From a bacterium (GTDB taxonomy: Bacteria; Chloroflexota; Anaerolineae; Caldilineales; Caldilineaceae): a stretch of 64,000 nt of DNA. Made by a program: the position numbers and the translations under genes. Of the stretch, positions 45,145 through 54,886 are shown piece after piece. The DNA lies in assembly GCA_016124945.1 (NCBI GenBank), contig WGMT01000062.1, forward strand, positions 1 to 64,000, written 5' to 3'. A model generated the notes under the pieces. It made no database searches and had not been told where the DNA came from. It was given only the letters and a program-made list of their open reading frames with translations. Positions within the stretch are counted from its first letter, which is position 1. Every line of letters starts with the position of its first letter.

Positions 45145-45251
45145 CTACCGATCTGGAAAAGGTCTCATACGAATCTTGTTATCATCGATGACGGAGAAGT
45201 GTCCTGCCCAGTCGTCGCGAACGGAATGTTCTCATCTGCGAGTAATCGCAT
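45145..45251 (-). pseudogene. Internally deleted remnant of a DUF5615/PIN-like toxin gene
   Basis: An ATG at 45249-45251 with an AGGACC site ahead opens MRLLADENIPF, the hallmark N-terminus of DUF5615 toxins. After about ten codons the frame shifts, and the next frame reads DDWAGHFSVIDDNKIRMRPF then PDR-stop, the family's usual C-terminus. About 70-80 central residues are missing, including the catalytic aspartates, so the product cannot function. A short open frame just upstream (ERDRLVSTPSGYMLSTEKIY) may be the end of a lost partner gene. This explains an otherwise gene-free gap of ~300 bp. Confidence 0.65.
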
Positions 45252-45364
45252 CACAGGTCCTATGCGGCGATGGGGTAGATCTTTTCGGTGCTTAACATGT
45301 AGCCGCTAGGTGTGGAGACGAGACGATCCCGCTCAAAGTCGGTAAACTAGAGACGAACCGGAAG

Positions 45365-47543
45365 TCAATCGCTCCGTATTTGGGGCAAATAGATCTCCCT
45401 GCGCGAGAACTCGGCATAGCCCATGTCGAAGCCGTTGCCATAGGGACGCGGCAGGTTGAAGAAATCGACGGCGATCCCGGCGTTTGTCGCGACATCGATG
45501 GCGTCGCTCAACGCCGTCAGTTGGTAGCCGCCATTGAACGGATCGGCGAAGGCTGCCGTGCCGGTGATCGAGTGTGTCCCCGCTGTCACTGTGCCGCTGA
45601 AGGGTGCGGTGACGTTGTCGAAGAGGTTGAAATCTTCGCGGACGACGCCGCCTGCCCGCTCGATGGCGATGGCCTGGTTGGCGATGATTGTGTTCGTAAT
45701 CGCCAGCGCGCCCCCCGTCACATAGATGGCGGAACCATCCTGCGCGCTCGCCTGCGCCAGCGTATTGTGGATCAACGTGAGCTGACTGCCCGTCATGAGG
45801 CCCGACCAGGCCAGCGTATGACCACGATTGCGGGCCGCCCGATTGTCCGCCAACAGTGTGTTGACGATGAAGGTTGGCACGCTGCTATTGCCATTGAACC
45901 AGAGTGCGCCGCCTGTTTGAGACGCCGAATTGTTGACAAATCGGCTCTGCTCCAGGTTGGCCGCCTGATCGATCCACGCGCCGCCGCCTTGAACCCCCAA
46001 ATTCTCCTCGAAGCTTGTCTGCGTGAGTGTCACCGTGCCGAGGCTGGCAAGTCCGCCGCCTGCGCCGGCCGTATTGCTAATGAAACTTGTGCCGGTCAGG
46101 TAACCTGTATTGCGCAAAAGCGCGCCACCGCCCCCTTCACCGCCAAAATTGTGGGTGAAGGTCGTCCCTGTCATGTGTGCGATCCCCTTTACGTCAATGC
46201 CGCCGCCTGCAATGGCTCTATTCCCGACAAAGGAGGTGCTGTTGATGCTTGCCCCTCCGCCGACAGAGATCCCGCCACCTTCCCGTGCCGTATTGCTGAC
46301 AAAGGACGTGCTCGTGATGCTTGCCGCTTCGTTCACAAACACCCCGCCGCCTACATCTGCCGTATTGCTGATGAAGATCGAGTCGGCAATGCCGCTGGTT
46401 CCACCGGCAAACGCCCCGCCGAAATCGGACGCTGTATTGTTGACGAATCGGTTGCCGCTGAGGCTGGAGACCCTGCTAATCGCTGCCCCGCCAGCGATCC
46501 TTGTTGCCGTATTGCTGAGAAAGGATGTGTCGGTGATGCTGGCGTCGCCGGCGACAAGCACCCCACCGCCATCGCTTCCAGACGTATTGCTGAGGAAGGA
46601 AGTGCCGGTGATGTCGGCGGTAATAAGAACAGCCGCTCCGCCGCCGTCTCCTGCTGCCGTATTGCTGATAAATGAACTATTTTCGATGCCGGCCCCCTGC
46701 TTGAAATACGCCCCGCCGCCCTCGCTTCCTGCCGTATTGCGGACAAAGGACGTGTCGGTGATGCTGACCGCACCGTTTACATACGTCCCGCCGCCTGTGG
46801 ATCCTGCCGTATTGCTGAGGAAGGACGTGCCGCTGATGCCGGCTGTATCGCCGATATATGCCCCGCCGCCATCACCTGCTACCGTATTGCTGAAGAAGGA
46901 CGTGCCGGTGATGTTGGCCGTACCACCGACATACGCCCCGCCGCCACGGGCGACTGCCCTATTGCTGAGGAAGTCGCTGCCGGTGATGTTGGCCGTACCG
47001 TTTTACATATGCCCCACCACCGAAAGTGGCTGCCCCAATTGCGGCATTGTTCGAGAAGATGACCTGTTTCAGGGCGATGGCTTGATTTGCATAAAGGCCC
47101 GCGCCATACCCGGCCATGTGGATAGCTGTCGTCCGCCCGTTTTGGATCGTCAGGTGCTGCATTGTCAATGCCGCCGTGGCCGAAATGACGCGACCATCGA
47201 GCAGCGCGTCTAGCGTGGTTGTCTGCGCTGGGGAGGATGTGAGCCAGTTCGTTGTCGTGTAGCCGCCCGCCAGCGTCAACGTTTTGTCGATGAGGGCAAG
47301 CTGCGTCGTGCCGCCTGCGCTGACCGTCACCGCGCAGGTCCCCGCGATTTTGACGGTGCCGCCTGCACTGGCCGCGGCCACGGCAGCGCGCACGGCCTGG
47401 CTGTCGGCGCTGCTGAAGTCTGTGACATTGCCGCCGGTGTACTCGGCAAAGCAGACATTGCCACTTCCTTGCGCGCTGACGTGGCCCAATGCACCCCACA
47501 GTACAACAATCAAGGCCAGGGCGATAGCCGGGATGACGAACAA
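45365..47543 (-). pseudogene. Exported right-handed beta-helix repeat protein with one frameshift, ending in IYLPQI
   Basis: The first part (47543 to ~47001) encodes a signal peptide (ALALIVVLWGALGHVSAQ) and beta-helix entry region. The second part (to 45365) encodes about fifteen rungs of 24-25 residues of the form TGTSFLSNTAGxxGGGxYVxG, then a cap and the C-terminus REIYLPQIRSD. The frames join at a run of four A (minus strand, 47001-47004) in GTAAAACGG; sister rungs have GTAAACGG. Removing one A gives a 725-residue protein. TTG at 47543 is the likely start, 18 bp after the upstream gene. Either a genuine frameshift, phase variation at the homopolymer, or a read error. Confidence 0.8.
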
Positions 47544-47560
47544 CCAACCCAGTTTCTCAC

Positions 47561-49006
47561 TTACTGCAACACCACCGGCAAGAAGATCTTGCTCTCTGTC
47601 ACCTGATGTTCGTACGCGCCTAGATCCACCGTGCCGTTGACAATACGCGAATCACCCGCGAAGTCGGTGGTCACCTCGGCGGGCAACGCGGTGTTGTCAC
47701 CGGCGTTGATGGCGGGCGAAGTGGCTTGCAGGCGTAGATCGCCGACGGTGGTGGGGGCGTTGTCTGGGTTGGGCGCGCCCACAAACTGTGGATCAGCGTC
47801 GGCCAGGTTTTGGCCGTCATCTGTGCCGCAACTCGTTTCCCAGACAGCGCCGGGGTTGCACTCTTCAATCAGGCTGTTGCGAATGCCAGGAATTGTGCTT
47901 TCGTTGATGAAACTGGGTAGCGCGTGATTGGCTTTGTTGTTCCACACAATGCTGTTGCGGACAGTCAACTGGCTATTCTGATGGAAGGACGCGCCGCCCT
48001 GCTGCGCACGGTTGCCGCTGATGGTGACATTGGTCAGCGTCACATTGCTGTTGCGGATGTAGAGCCCGCCTCCATTGGTGGCCTGGTTGCCGCTGACAAT
48101 GACGTTTGTCACTGCCAGCCCGGTATTGGCAATGTAGATTGCCCCGCCAATGCCCGCGCTATTGCTGCGAAAGTCCACATTGCGTAGGACAGGGCTGCTG
48201 TTGTCGGTGGAGAGGCCGCCACCTTCGTCTGTGGCGCGGTTGCCTTCGAAGTAGACATCAACCAGGGTTGGGTTCCCACTTACATTGAAGAAACCCCCAC
48301 CGAAGACGGCGCTGTTGCCCAGAAAGCGAATATTGGTCAGGATCGGGTCACCGTTGACGCTGTAAAACCCGCCGCCCGTGCTACTGGCGTTATTGCCCTG
48401 GATCACCAGGTTGCTCAAGGTGGGGCTGCCCCCTTCGTTGAGGATGCCGCCACCCTGGTTGTTTGGGATGTCACCGGTGTTGGCCTGCCCCGCCGTGATG
48501 ACGAAGCCGTCGAGTTGCGCCGTCGTCGTCACACCGCTACTTGTGACCACGTGATAGCTGTTGTCGCCCTGGATGTCGGCGTCGCTCTCGGCAATCGAGT
48601 TGCCGTCTTGGTTGGTGTCGTTGTTGTCGATGTCACCGCTGAGGACGGTCAGGTTCACCGTCCAATTGCGCTCTGTGCGAGCTGTTTCGGTGCCTGCAAA
48701 GCCGCCGTAGACGCCGACGCCGTCTTTGAGTCGAAAGGTGAAGTTCCGTTCTGCCGGGTTGGTGCTTGGTTTGTAGATACCGGCGGCCACCCAGATTTCG
48801 TCGCCCTCAGTGGCCAAAGTCAGGGCGTTCTGTAACGTGGTGGCCGTGGTCCAACTGTCGCCGGCATTGGCCTCCACCCCACTGGGGGTGACATAGATGA
48901 TATTTCCCGCGGCCAAGGCGCTGCTCTGCAAAGGGTTGAGCAGCGCCCAAACGGCCAGCACTGGAAGCACAAGAACGGCCAATCGCAACCAAGACTTCTG
49001 ATTCAT
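47561..49006 (-). CDS. Exported right-handed beta-helix protein ending in IFLPVV
   Basis: 481 residues from the Met at 49006 (GAGGAG upstream). Signal peptide WLRLAVLVLPVLAVWALLNP, then NIIYVTPSGVEANAGDSWTT and LQNALTLATEGDEIWVAAGI, the standard opening of polymorphic-membrane-protein-type beta-helices. Repeated rungs follow (SNLVIQGNNASSTGGGFYSV, TNIRFLGNSAVFGGGFFNV, etc.), then a C-terminal domain TSPAINAGDNTALPAEVTTD and RIVNGTVDLGAYEHQ. This is the choice-of-anchor Q type ending, followed by KIFLPVVLQ. Probable surface protein. The frameshifted beta-helix gene follows directly and may be translationally coupled. Confidence 0.87.
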   Translation of the reverse strand: MNQKSWLRLAVLVLPVLAVWALLNPLQSSALAAGNIIYVTPSGVEANAGDSWTTATTLQNALTLATEGDEIWVAAGIYKPSTNPAERNFTFRLKDGVGVYGGFAGTETARTERNWTVNLTVLSGDIDNNDTNQDGNSIAESDADIQGDNSYHVVTSSGVTTTAQLDGFVITAGQANTGDIPNNQGGGILNEGGSPTLSNLVIQGNNASSTGGGFYSVNGDPILTNIRFLGNSAVFGGGFFNVSGNPTLVDVYFEGNRATDEGGGLSTDNSSPVLRNVDFRSNSAGIGGAIYIANTGLAVTNVIVSGNQATNGGGLYIRNSNVTLTNVTISGNRAQQGGASFHQNSQLTVRNSIVWNNKANHALPSFINESTIPGIRNSLIEECNPGAVWETSCGTDDGQNLADADPQFVGAPNPDNAPTTVGDLRLQATSPAINAGDNTALPAEVTTDFAGDSRIVNGTVDLGAYEHQVTESKIFLPVVLQ

Positions 49007-49080
49007 CAAGATTCTCCTCGGTGGTATGAGTTTTAATGCCGACAAAAAGTCACGCTTCCCTCACGGTACCGCACCCAAGA

Positions 49081-49142
49081 CCTTCCGGGAAGGGGACCGT
49101 TCAACTGCATTGGCGCAGTTGAACGGTCCCCTTCCCGGAAGG
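49081..49142 (-). terminator. Perfect 28-bp hairpin after the branched-chain-type binding protein gene
   Basis: CCTTCCGGGAAGGGGACCGT... forms a perfect inverted repeat with a six-base loop. It lies ~55 bp past the stop codon at 49196, between two co-directional genes. No T-run is evident, so it may be a mobile palindrome or an mRNA-stabilising hairpin. Confidence 0.65.
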
Positions 49143-49195
49143 ATGATACTGATTAGGATGTGATCGTCACATACGGCGACTGCTGCCGCTTGTCT

Positions 49196-50356
49196 CTATT
49201 CGAAGGGCACCAGCGCGCCGTCACGCACAATTTGGATGATGGGATCGTAGACGGCGCTCCCTGTTTCGTCAAAGGTGATAGTGCCTAGAATCGTATCTAC
49301 ACTGCCCAGATTGAGCAGGGCATCGCGGATGGCTTCGGCTTCCAGAGAACCGGCCTGGCGAATGGCTGCGGCCAACATTGTCATCGAGGCGTGCCACTGC
49401 GCACCAAAGCGGTTGGGATCGCTGCCATAGGTTTCGCGGTAGCGCTGCACATAGGCCTGATTGCCCGGCGTGTTGGCGGCAATGTCCCAGGTGGAGAAGG
49501 CGATGGCACCTTCGGCGGCTTCGCCTGCTTGTGCGACCTCGGCGTTGGAAAGTGCCAACGGCAGGATGAAGGGGATCTCTGCAGGCACGCCTACCTCACG
49601 CGCATTGATCAAAATGGCGGCGGCCTCGGCGGGCAACGACGCCACAAAGATCGTGTCAGGCGCGGCGGCAAGGATGCGCTCAAACTGCGCCGAAAAGTCG
49701 ATGTCTCCAGTCTGGAATGGCTCGACGGCCACAACCTCCACACCATTGTCGGCGAAGGTCTGCTCCAGGATCTCTAGCGCGTTCTGTGAGAAGAGATCGA
49801 GTTCGTCTACCAGGATCGCCGCCGACGTGTAGCCCAACGCGGCCTGGGTCAACGCCACACCGCCGGGGACAACCACGTCCACGGTAAGATTGCCCTGAAA
49901 GACAAAGTCGCCGATCTCGCTCAGGCCCGCCGCGCCGGCCACAGGGCTCAGGGCGACCATGCCTGCCTCCTGGGCGATGGGGAAAGCTGCCGCCGCCGAA
50001 GCCGACGTAGCAGGGCCAAGGATCGCCACCACTTCGCCTTCCGCAATCAGCTTCTCGAAGGCGGCCACCGCCACTTCAGGCGTACCGGCGCTGTCTTCGA
50101 TCACAAACTGGATGCGGGCCGAGCCAAGTTGGGCGGCGTTGATCTCCTGCTGCGCCATCTCGGCGCTGTTCTTCATGGCGTTCCCCAACCCGGCAATCGG
50201 TCCGCTCAACGGCACGACCATGCCGATCTGAATGTCGCCGCTTACGCCTGCGGGCGGCGGTGGCAGTTGCAGCACGATAGGAGCCGATGTACAGGCCCCC
50301 GTTCCCAAGAACATCAGCACGAATGCTGCCAACAGGGCCAGAGGTTGTATCTTCAT
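49196..50356 (-). CDS. Branched-chain-amino-acid-type ABC transporter substrate-binding lipoprotein
   Basis: 386 residues from the Met at 50356 (AAGGAGA upstream). Lipoprotein-like signal (AFVLMFLGTGAC), then the type I periplasmic-binding fold: IQIGMVVPLSGPIAGLGNAM, QFVIEDSAGTPEVAVAAFEK, VVAILGPATSASAAA. Related to LivJ/amide-binding proteins. No permease or ATPase genes sit next to it, so it either uses a transporter encoded elsewhere or acts as a sensor. It is unlike the UrtA protein at 61088 apart from the shared fold. Confidence 0.88.
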   Translation of the reverse strand: MKIQPLALLAAFVLMFLGTGACTSAPIVLQLPPPPAGVSGDIQIGMVVPLSGPIAGLGNAMKNSAEMAQQEINAAQLGSARIQFVIEDSAGTPEVAVAAFEKLIAEGEVVAILGPATSASAAAAFPIAQEAGMVALSPVAGAAGLSEIGDFVFQGNLTVDVVVPGGVALTQAALGYTSAAILVDELDLFSQNALEILEQTFADNGVEVVAVEPFQTGDIDFSAQFERILAAAPDTIFVASLPAEAAAILINAREVGVPAEIPFILPLALSNAEVAQAGEAAEGAIAFSTWDIAANTPGNQAYVQRYRETYGSDPNRFGAQWHASMTMLAAAIRQAGSLEAEAIRDALLNLGSVDTILGTITFDETGSAVYDPIIQIVRDGALVPFE

Positions 50357-50530
50357 AAAATCTCCTTGAGCGATGATGATTCTAATCATGTTGTTCGATG
50401 GTTGTACGGAGAATATTGTGAAAAAAATGTGTGATTAATGTGTCATAAATGTGTGATTCCTGTTGTCTACATAAAGATATTGGTAGTTCACGATTTCGAC
50501 GAGACGTTCCCAAATCCCTAATCGCATCAT

Positions 50531-50579
50531 CTCACATTAACCTCACATCAACCCCACATCAACCCCACATCAATCCCAG
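50531..50579. repeat. CACATCAACCC tandem repeats
   Basis: Four units of the 11-bp word (T)CACATCAACCC, one with TTAACC, in the gap between the giant surface protein gene and the binding protein gene. A word family not seen elsewhere in the window. Confidence 0.8.
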
Positions 50580-50612
50580 TGTCGCAAATCATCCTCTAGT
50601 CTCTTAATCTCC

Positions 50613-53600
50613 TCACCTCCCCACCATCGGCAAGAAGATCTCCAATCCGTTCACCGGCTGCACATTCTCTCTACCCGCTTGTACCGGCCCGTAGCGGAGA
50701 ATGGCGCCGCTGGTTTCTGTCTCTTCGAGCCAATACCACTCCCCAAGCTGCCCGTTGGGATCAAAGAATTCGTAGCGACTGCCGCCTCCCCGCGCGGGGA
50801 TGGCAGCGCCGGTGGCGCGAGTGGCCTCGCTAATATCGTTTGTGTTGCTGCGCAGAAGGTGGAAACTGAAGGTGTCGATCTCCTGGCCGGTGACCCATGC
50901 CACGTCAACGCCGTCTTCGCTGGGCTGCGCTGTGAAGCTGAGCAGCGTCAACGCCGTGGGGTTGAGCGGTTGCACGATCTGCACTTCCTGCGGATCAGGC
51001 GTTTCGTCGGAGCTTGCCCCGGTGACATTCTCGATGATCATCTGAGCGACATCGGCGTTGACCACTACCTGGAAGCCGGTGCGGAATTCGCCGCCCACAG
51101 CCAGCCGTGCCACATTGAAGATCTGCGGCGGTGTGTGGTCCTGGGCCATACGTGCCACGGTTGGGCATTGGGTCACCAACGTCGTGTCTTCGGGGACGCT
51201 GCTGGTGATCACCACGTTGGTCAGATCCACGCCGCCCACATTGCGCACAAGGATGTCGTAGACGATACAGTCGCCGGGCCCCACTTCGCTGCCCGAAGGC
51301 GGATTCGAGGTGACAATCAATTGCATAGCCGCCAGATTGACGCCGTCTTGGGCAATTGCAGGCGGCGCGGTGACGTTGTTCTGGTCGCGTGCGCCTACCA
51401 CCGTCGCCAGATTCTCGGTGCGGCTGAAGACGCCGGTTGCGGTGAAGCCCACCGTCAGCGAAATCGACTGTTGCGGCGCAAGATCACCCTGGCTTGTCGT
51501 GAGATCTGTCCACTTGAGGCTGCCGGTGGTCACGCTGTCGGGGTTGATACTGGCGCCGGTGAAGCCCAACACCCCGCTGTCGAAAACGTCTTCCAGCGGC
51601 ACTTCCACCAGTGTCGTGGTGCCGGTGTTGGTGATCGCCACGGTGAAAGTCAATGGATCGCCTACCTCCACCACACCTGAAGCCGGTTCACTTAGCCACT
51701 TTGCCACAATCACTTGCGCCACCTGTGGTGTGGCGGTTGGCGTGGCTGTGGCAGTTGGCGTGGCTGTGGCAGTTGGCGTGGCCGTTGCGGTTGGCGTGGC
51801 CGTCGTGGTTGGTGTGGCTGTTGCGGTTGGTGTGGCTGTTGCGGTTGGCGTGGCTGTTGCGGTTGGCGTGGCCGTTGTGGTTGGTGTAGCTGTTGCGGTT
51901 GATGTAGTTGTCTGCGTCGGTGTGGCTGTTGGCGTGGCTGTACTGGTGGGCGTGGGCGTTTGCGCGTTGACCTGAATCGTCGTTGTGTAAACGCTGGCGC
52001 CGCCGTCCTTGTCCGCGATCTGGCCGCGCACGGTGCGGCTGGTGACGCCTGTGAGGAATGTAGACGGCACCGTCACCGACGGGCTGACCACGTCGCTGAT
52101 CTCAAAGGTGTTGTCGTTGTCGAAGTCGTAGCTGTAGCGGAAGCCTGCCGTCGTGTCCGCCGAGGACGGATCGCTCTGCGCGCTGAAGCCTACGATTGCC
52201 GTGCTGCCGTTGTTGACCGGTCCACTGTTGGTGAGTGTCGCCGTGGGCGCAACGTTGACGACATCCACACTGGTTGTGGCTGTAAGTTCCGTACGCCCAA
52301 ACGCCACCGTAGCCGTGTTCACCGTCGTCTGTGGTCCGTCGTCCGTCGTCAGGCTGTACGTGTAGGTCACCGCCGTGCCTGCCGACAGGTTCAGCCCTGC
52401 CCCCAGCGTGCCCGTCTGGCTGTCGGTGACGGTGAGATTGACGGCGTTGCCCGTCCCTGTGTTGGAGACAACCACAGTGTAGGTGATGGAATCGCCTTCG
52501 TTGACACTGGGGCTGTTGGCCGTTTTTGCGATGGAGATGGCGACAAAATCGTCGTTTGTGAGGATGCCGGTGGCCACGGCGGGCGATCCGGGGCCGTAGC
52601 CGCTGCCGCCGGTGACGGTGATGACGACGGTTTCGTCGGCTTCTACATCGGCGTCGCTGATCGGTGTCACCGTCACGGTCACCGCGGATTGCCCGGCAGG
52701 GATTGTTACGGATCCAAGGCCGCCGCTGAGGCTGTCTTCGCCGGTGGTGGTGTAGTCGGTGGCGCTGTCGGCGCTACCACCCACACTGAAACTCACGGTG
52801 AGCGGATTGGTGGTGCCGCCCGTGCGCGTGAAGGTGTAGTTGAGGGGCAGGCCGCTGTCCTCGTCTACGGCGGCGGGGTTCACTGTCACAATCACGGCGG
52901 GCACGGTGACGGTGGCGCTGCTTTCGTTGTTCGTGGCGTCGGCGTCTGCGGTAGACGTAATGGTTGCTGTGTTGGTAAAGATGGTGCCGGGCAGGGCGCT
53001 GCTGTCCGTCAAAAGGGCGGTGAGGGTGATGACGCCGCTCCCTCCTGCGGGCAGCGACGTGAGGGTCCACTCAAAATTGGGTGCGCCGCTTGTCTGAGTA
53101 ATAGCGGACGTGCTGCTGGTGACGCCTGTCACCGTGACGCTGACCGGCACGCTGTCGATGAGCACCACATTGGTGGCGGTGACCATCCCCGTATTGCTGA
53201 AGGCGATGGTGTAGACGATGATCTCGCCAGGACCGGCAACAGGCGAAAGGACCTGCTTGTCTACCGTCACATCGGGCACAAATTGTAGCTCGTAGGCGCC
53301 GATGTCAACCGTGCCGCCCGAAATGCGATCGAACCCGACGCCGCGCTGATCGAAATCGCTGGGGGAAAAAGGGAAATTGTTTATGGGGGCGTTGCCATTG
53401 TTGCCGGTGTCAATGGCCGGGCTACCGCTGAGTAGCGCATGGGTGGGCGTCGGCCCGCCGTTGTCTTGGAGCGGGCCGAGCAAGGGATCGATGGGCGTTG
53501 TATCGTCGCCCACCAAGTCGTCGTCGACGCCGTTGGAAAAGCCGAAGCCATTGGTGCTGTCACCAATCAGGTTGTTGCCACCACTGGTAAAGGAACCGAC

Positions 53601-54569
53601 AATGTCAGGTGCGATGGATGCTTGCGGGTCATCTGGCGTGCGATCCTCGTTGCCTGCCACAATTGTGTTATAGAGTGTTGTGTTGCTGCTGAAATCAGCC
53701 AGACCGCCGCCGTCGCCTATACCCTGTGCAAGCGCATCGGCTACGTTGCCCGTCACGGTGACGTTGTAGAACTCGTTAGTGCCGCTGCTGAGGAAGACGC
53801 CGCCGCCGCTTTCGCCGGCCTGGTTGCCGCTGATGGTGCTGTTTGCCATGAAGATGGATGGAATACCATTGTCGCCGGTGGTGGCGATACCGCCGCCTTC
53901 GCGAGTGGCTTGATTGCGGGCGATGGTGCTGCTTTCGACAATGGCGCTTGCGTCACGGCTCCCGGCATCGAGGTAGATCCCGCCGCCGTCCCGGGCGGTG
54001 TTGCTGTAGATGTAGCTCTGGAAGATGTTGACGTTGCCGGTCACGCCATCGGGGCGAATGTAGATGGCGCCGCCTCGGTTGGCTGTGTTGCTGTAGATTG
54101 TGCTGTTTCTGAGCGAGAGACTGCCACTGACGGCAATTGCGCCACCATTGTCTGACTGCACATTGCCATTGTAGAGCGTCAGCCCGAAAAGGCTGACCGC
54201 ATCACTGGTGGTGCTGTTGAAGATGCGGCTGCTGTTGTTGCCGTCGATGGTGATGGGCACACTGCTCTCAATCGTTAACGTCTTGGTGATAACCAGTTCA
54301 CCGCTGGTAAGGACGATGCTCTGTCCAGATAAACCTGGATCAAAGACGATTTCGCCGCCGACACACAGATCTGCGATGGCCTGGCGTAGCGTCCCCGCGC
54401 CGCTGTCGGCGGCACTGGTCACAGTGATGGGGTCGCTGCATGCCTGCGCCTGGACTGTACGCATCAGGCCGAAACTAAGCGTGATCAACATGATGGGGAT
54501 CAGTATGGCCGGAAGCAACAGTGCGAGCAGGCCGGCCCTGAGGCCGGAAGTATGGATCATGTGCTTCAT
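50613..54569 (-). CDS. Giant exported multidomain surface protein (beta-helix, DUF11, Calx-beta, Thr/Pro linker) ending in IFLPMV
   Basis: 1318 residues from the ATG at 54569 (AAGGAG seven bases upstream). Signal peptide ending VQAQA; beta-helix region (ITVTSAADSGAGTLRQAIAD opening, rungs such as RNSTIYSNTANRGGAIYIRP, then AFT/choice-of-anchor-like GGTVDIGAYELQF); DUF11 domain (VDKQVLSPVAGPGEIIVYTI); Calx-beta-like domain (VNPAAVDEDSGLPLNYTFTR); a second DUF11; a PKD-like part; a Thr/Pro/Ala linker (~870-946) made of 6-residue ATATPT-type units; two more DUF11 repeats; and a C-terminal domain (ALTLLSFTAQPSEDGVDVAW) ending NGLEIFLPMVGR. Likely a long surface stalk or adhesin. Confidence 0.87.
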   Translation of the reverse strand: MKHMIHTSGLRAGLLALLLPAILIPIMLITLSFGLMRTVQAQACSDPITVTSAADSGAGTLRQAIADLCVGGEIVFDPGLSGQSIVLTSGELVITKTLTIESSVPITIDGNNSSRIFNSTTSDAVSLFGLTLYNGNVQSDNGGAIAVSGSLSLRNSTIYSNTANRGGAIYIRPDGVTGNVNIFQSYIYSNTARDGGGIYLDAGSRDASAIVESSTIARNQATREGGGIATTGDNGIPSIFMANSTISGNQAGESGGGVFLSSGTNEFYNVTVTGNVADALAQGIGDGGGLADFSSNTTLYNTIVAGNEDRTPDDPQASIAPDIVGSFTSGGNNLIGDSTNGFGFSNGVDDDLVGDDTTPIDPLLGPLQDNGGPTPTHALLSGSPAIDTGNNGNAPINNFPFSPSDFDQRGVGFDRISGGTVDIGAYELQFVPDVTVDKQVLSPVAGPGEIIVYTIAFSNTGMVTATNVVLIDSVPVSVTVTGVTSSTSAITQTSGAPNFEWTLTSLPAGGSGVITLTALLTDSSALPGTIFTNTATITSTADADATNNESSATVTVPAVIVTVNPAAVDEDSGLPLNYTFTRTGGTTNPLTVSFSVGGSADSATDYTTTGEDSLSGGLGSVTIPAGQSAVTVTVTPISDADVEADETVVITVTGGSGYGPGSPAVATGILTNDDFVAISIAKTANSPSVNEGDSITYTVVVSNTGTGNAVNLTVTDSQTGTLGAGLNLSAGTAVTYTYSLTTDDGPQTTVNTATVAFGRTELTATTSVDVVNVAPTATLTNSGPVNNGSTAIVGFSAQSDPSSADTTAGFRYSYDFDNDNTFEISDVVSPSVTVPSTFLTGVTSRTVRGQIADKDGGASVYTTTIQVNAQTPTPTSTATPTATPTQTTTSTATATPTTTATPTATATPTATATPTATATPTTTATPTATATPTATATPTATATPTATPQVAQVIVAKWLSEPASGVVEVGDPLTFTVAITNTGTTTLVEVPLEDVFDSGVLGFTGASINPDSVTTGSLKWTDLTTSQGDLAPQQSISLTVGFTATGVFSRTENLATVVGARDQNNVTAPPAIAQDGVNLAAMQLIVTSNPPSGSEVGPGDCIVYDILVRNVGGVDLTNVVITSSVPEDTTLVTQCPTVARMAQDHTPPQIFNVARLAVGGEFRTGFQVVVNADVAQMIIENVTGASSDETPDPQEVQIVQPLNPTALTLLSFTAQPSEDGVDVAWVTGQEIDTFSFHLLRSNTNDISEATRATGAAIPARGGGSRYEFFDPNGQLGEWYWLEETETSGAILRYGPVQAGRENVQPVNGLEIFLPMVGR
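51731..51960. repeat. In-frame 18-bp tandem repeats encoding the Thr/Pro/Ala linker
   Basis: About a dozen 18-bp units of the form GCGGTTGGCGTGGCTGTT (plus-strand view) encode ATATPT-type hexapeptides inside the giant surface protein. Near-identical neighbouring units suggest recent expansion. Similar linkers at 27060-27310, 27850-28130 and 28650-28820 in the lamin-tail protein gene are more degenerate. Confidence 0.88.
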
Positions 54570-54886
54570 CAACGTCTCCTTGCTCCAATGTAAAACAACA
54601 TTTTTGGTAGTGATTTGGGTGTGTAGTATATCGTAGGTTTGCTATAAACTCTTGTAACTGTTCAGGTCAGGGTATAGTTCATACTGGGGGCGAGATTGAC
54701 CTGCCGGGAAGGGCTCAGGGAAACGGCCTGAACGGTGTGTCAATCTTGGCCCCTTCCGCGGCAGGTTGTTGCCCCTACGTAACAATATACACATCTCGCG
54801 TCAACAGATCATCAATAACTACACCGCAGCCGCCCTTGTGCTAAAATAGAACGCGCCGTTTACCGTTAGCAACCGAAAATAGGGGA
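54570..54886. other. Divergent promoter region with a 90-bp palindromic block
   Basis: No gene. 54686-54775 contains the inverted words GGGCGAGATTGACCTGCCGG and CCCCTTCCGCGGCAGGTTGT, a possible further palindromic element. The rest must carry promoters for the giant protein (minus) and the dehydrogenase subunit (plus); no convincing boxes were identified. Confidence 0.5.

Noticed and set aside
51960..53288. 442-codon plus-strand open frame inside the giant surface protein gene
   Set aside because: Antisense shadow of a strongly supported gene with clear DUF11/Calx-beta content.
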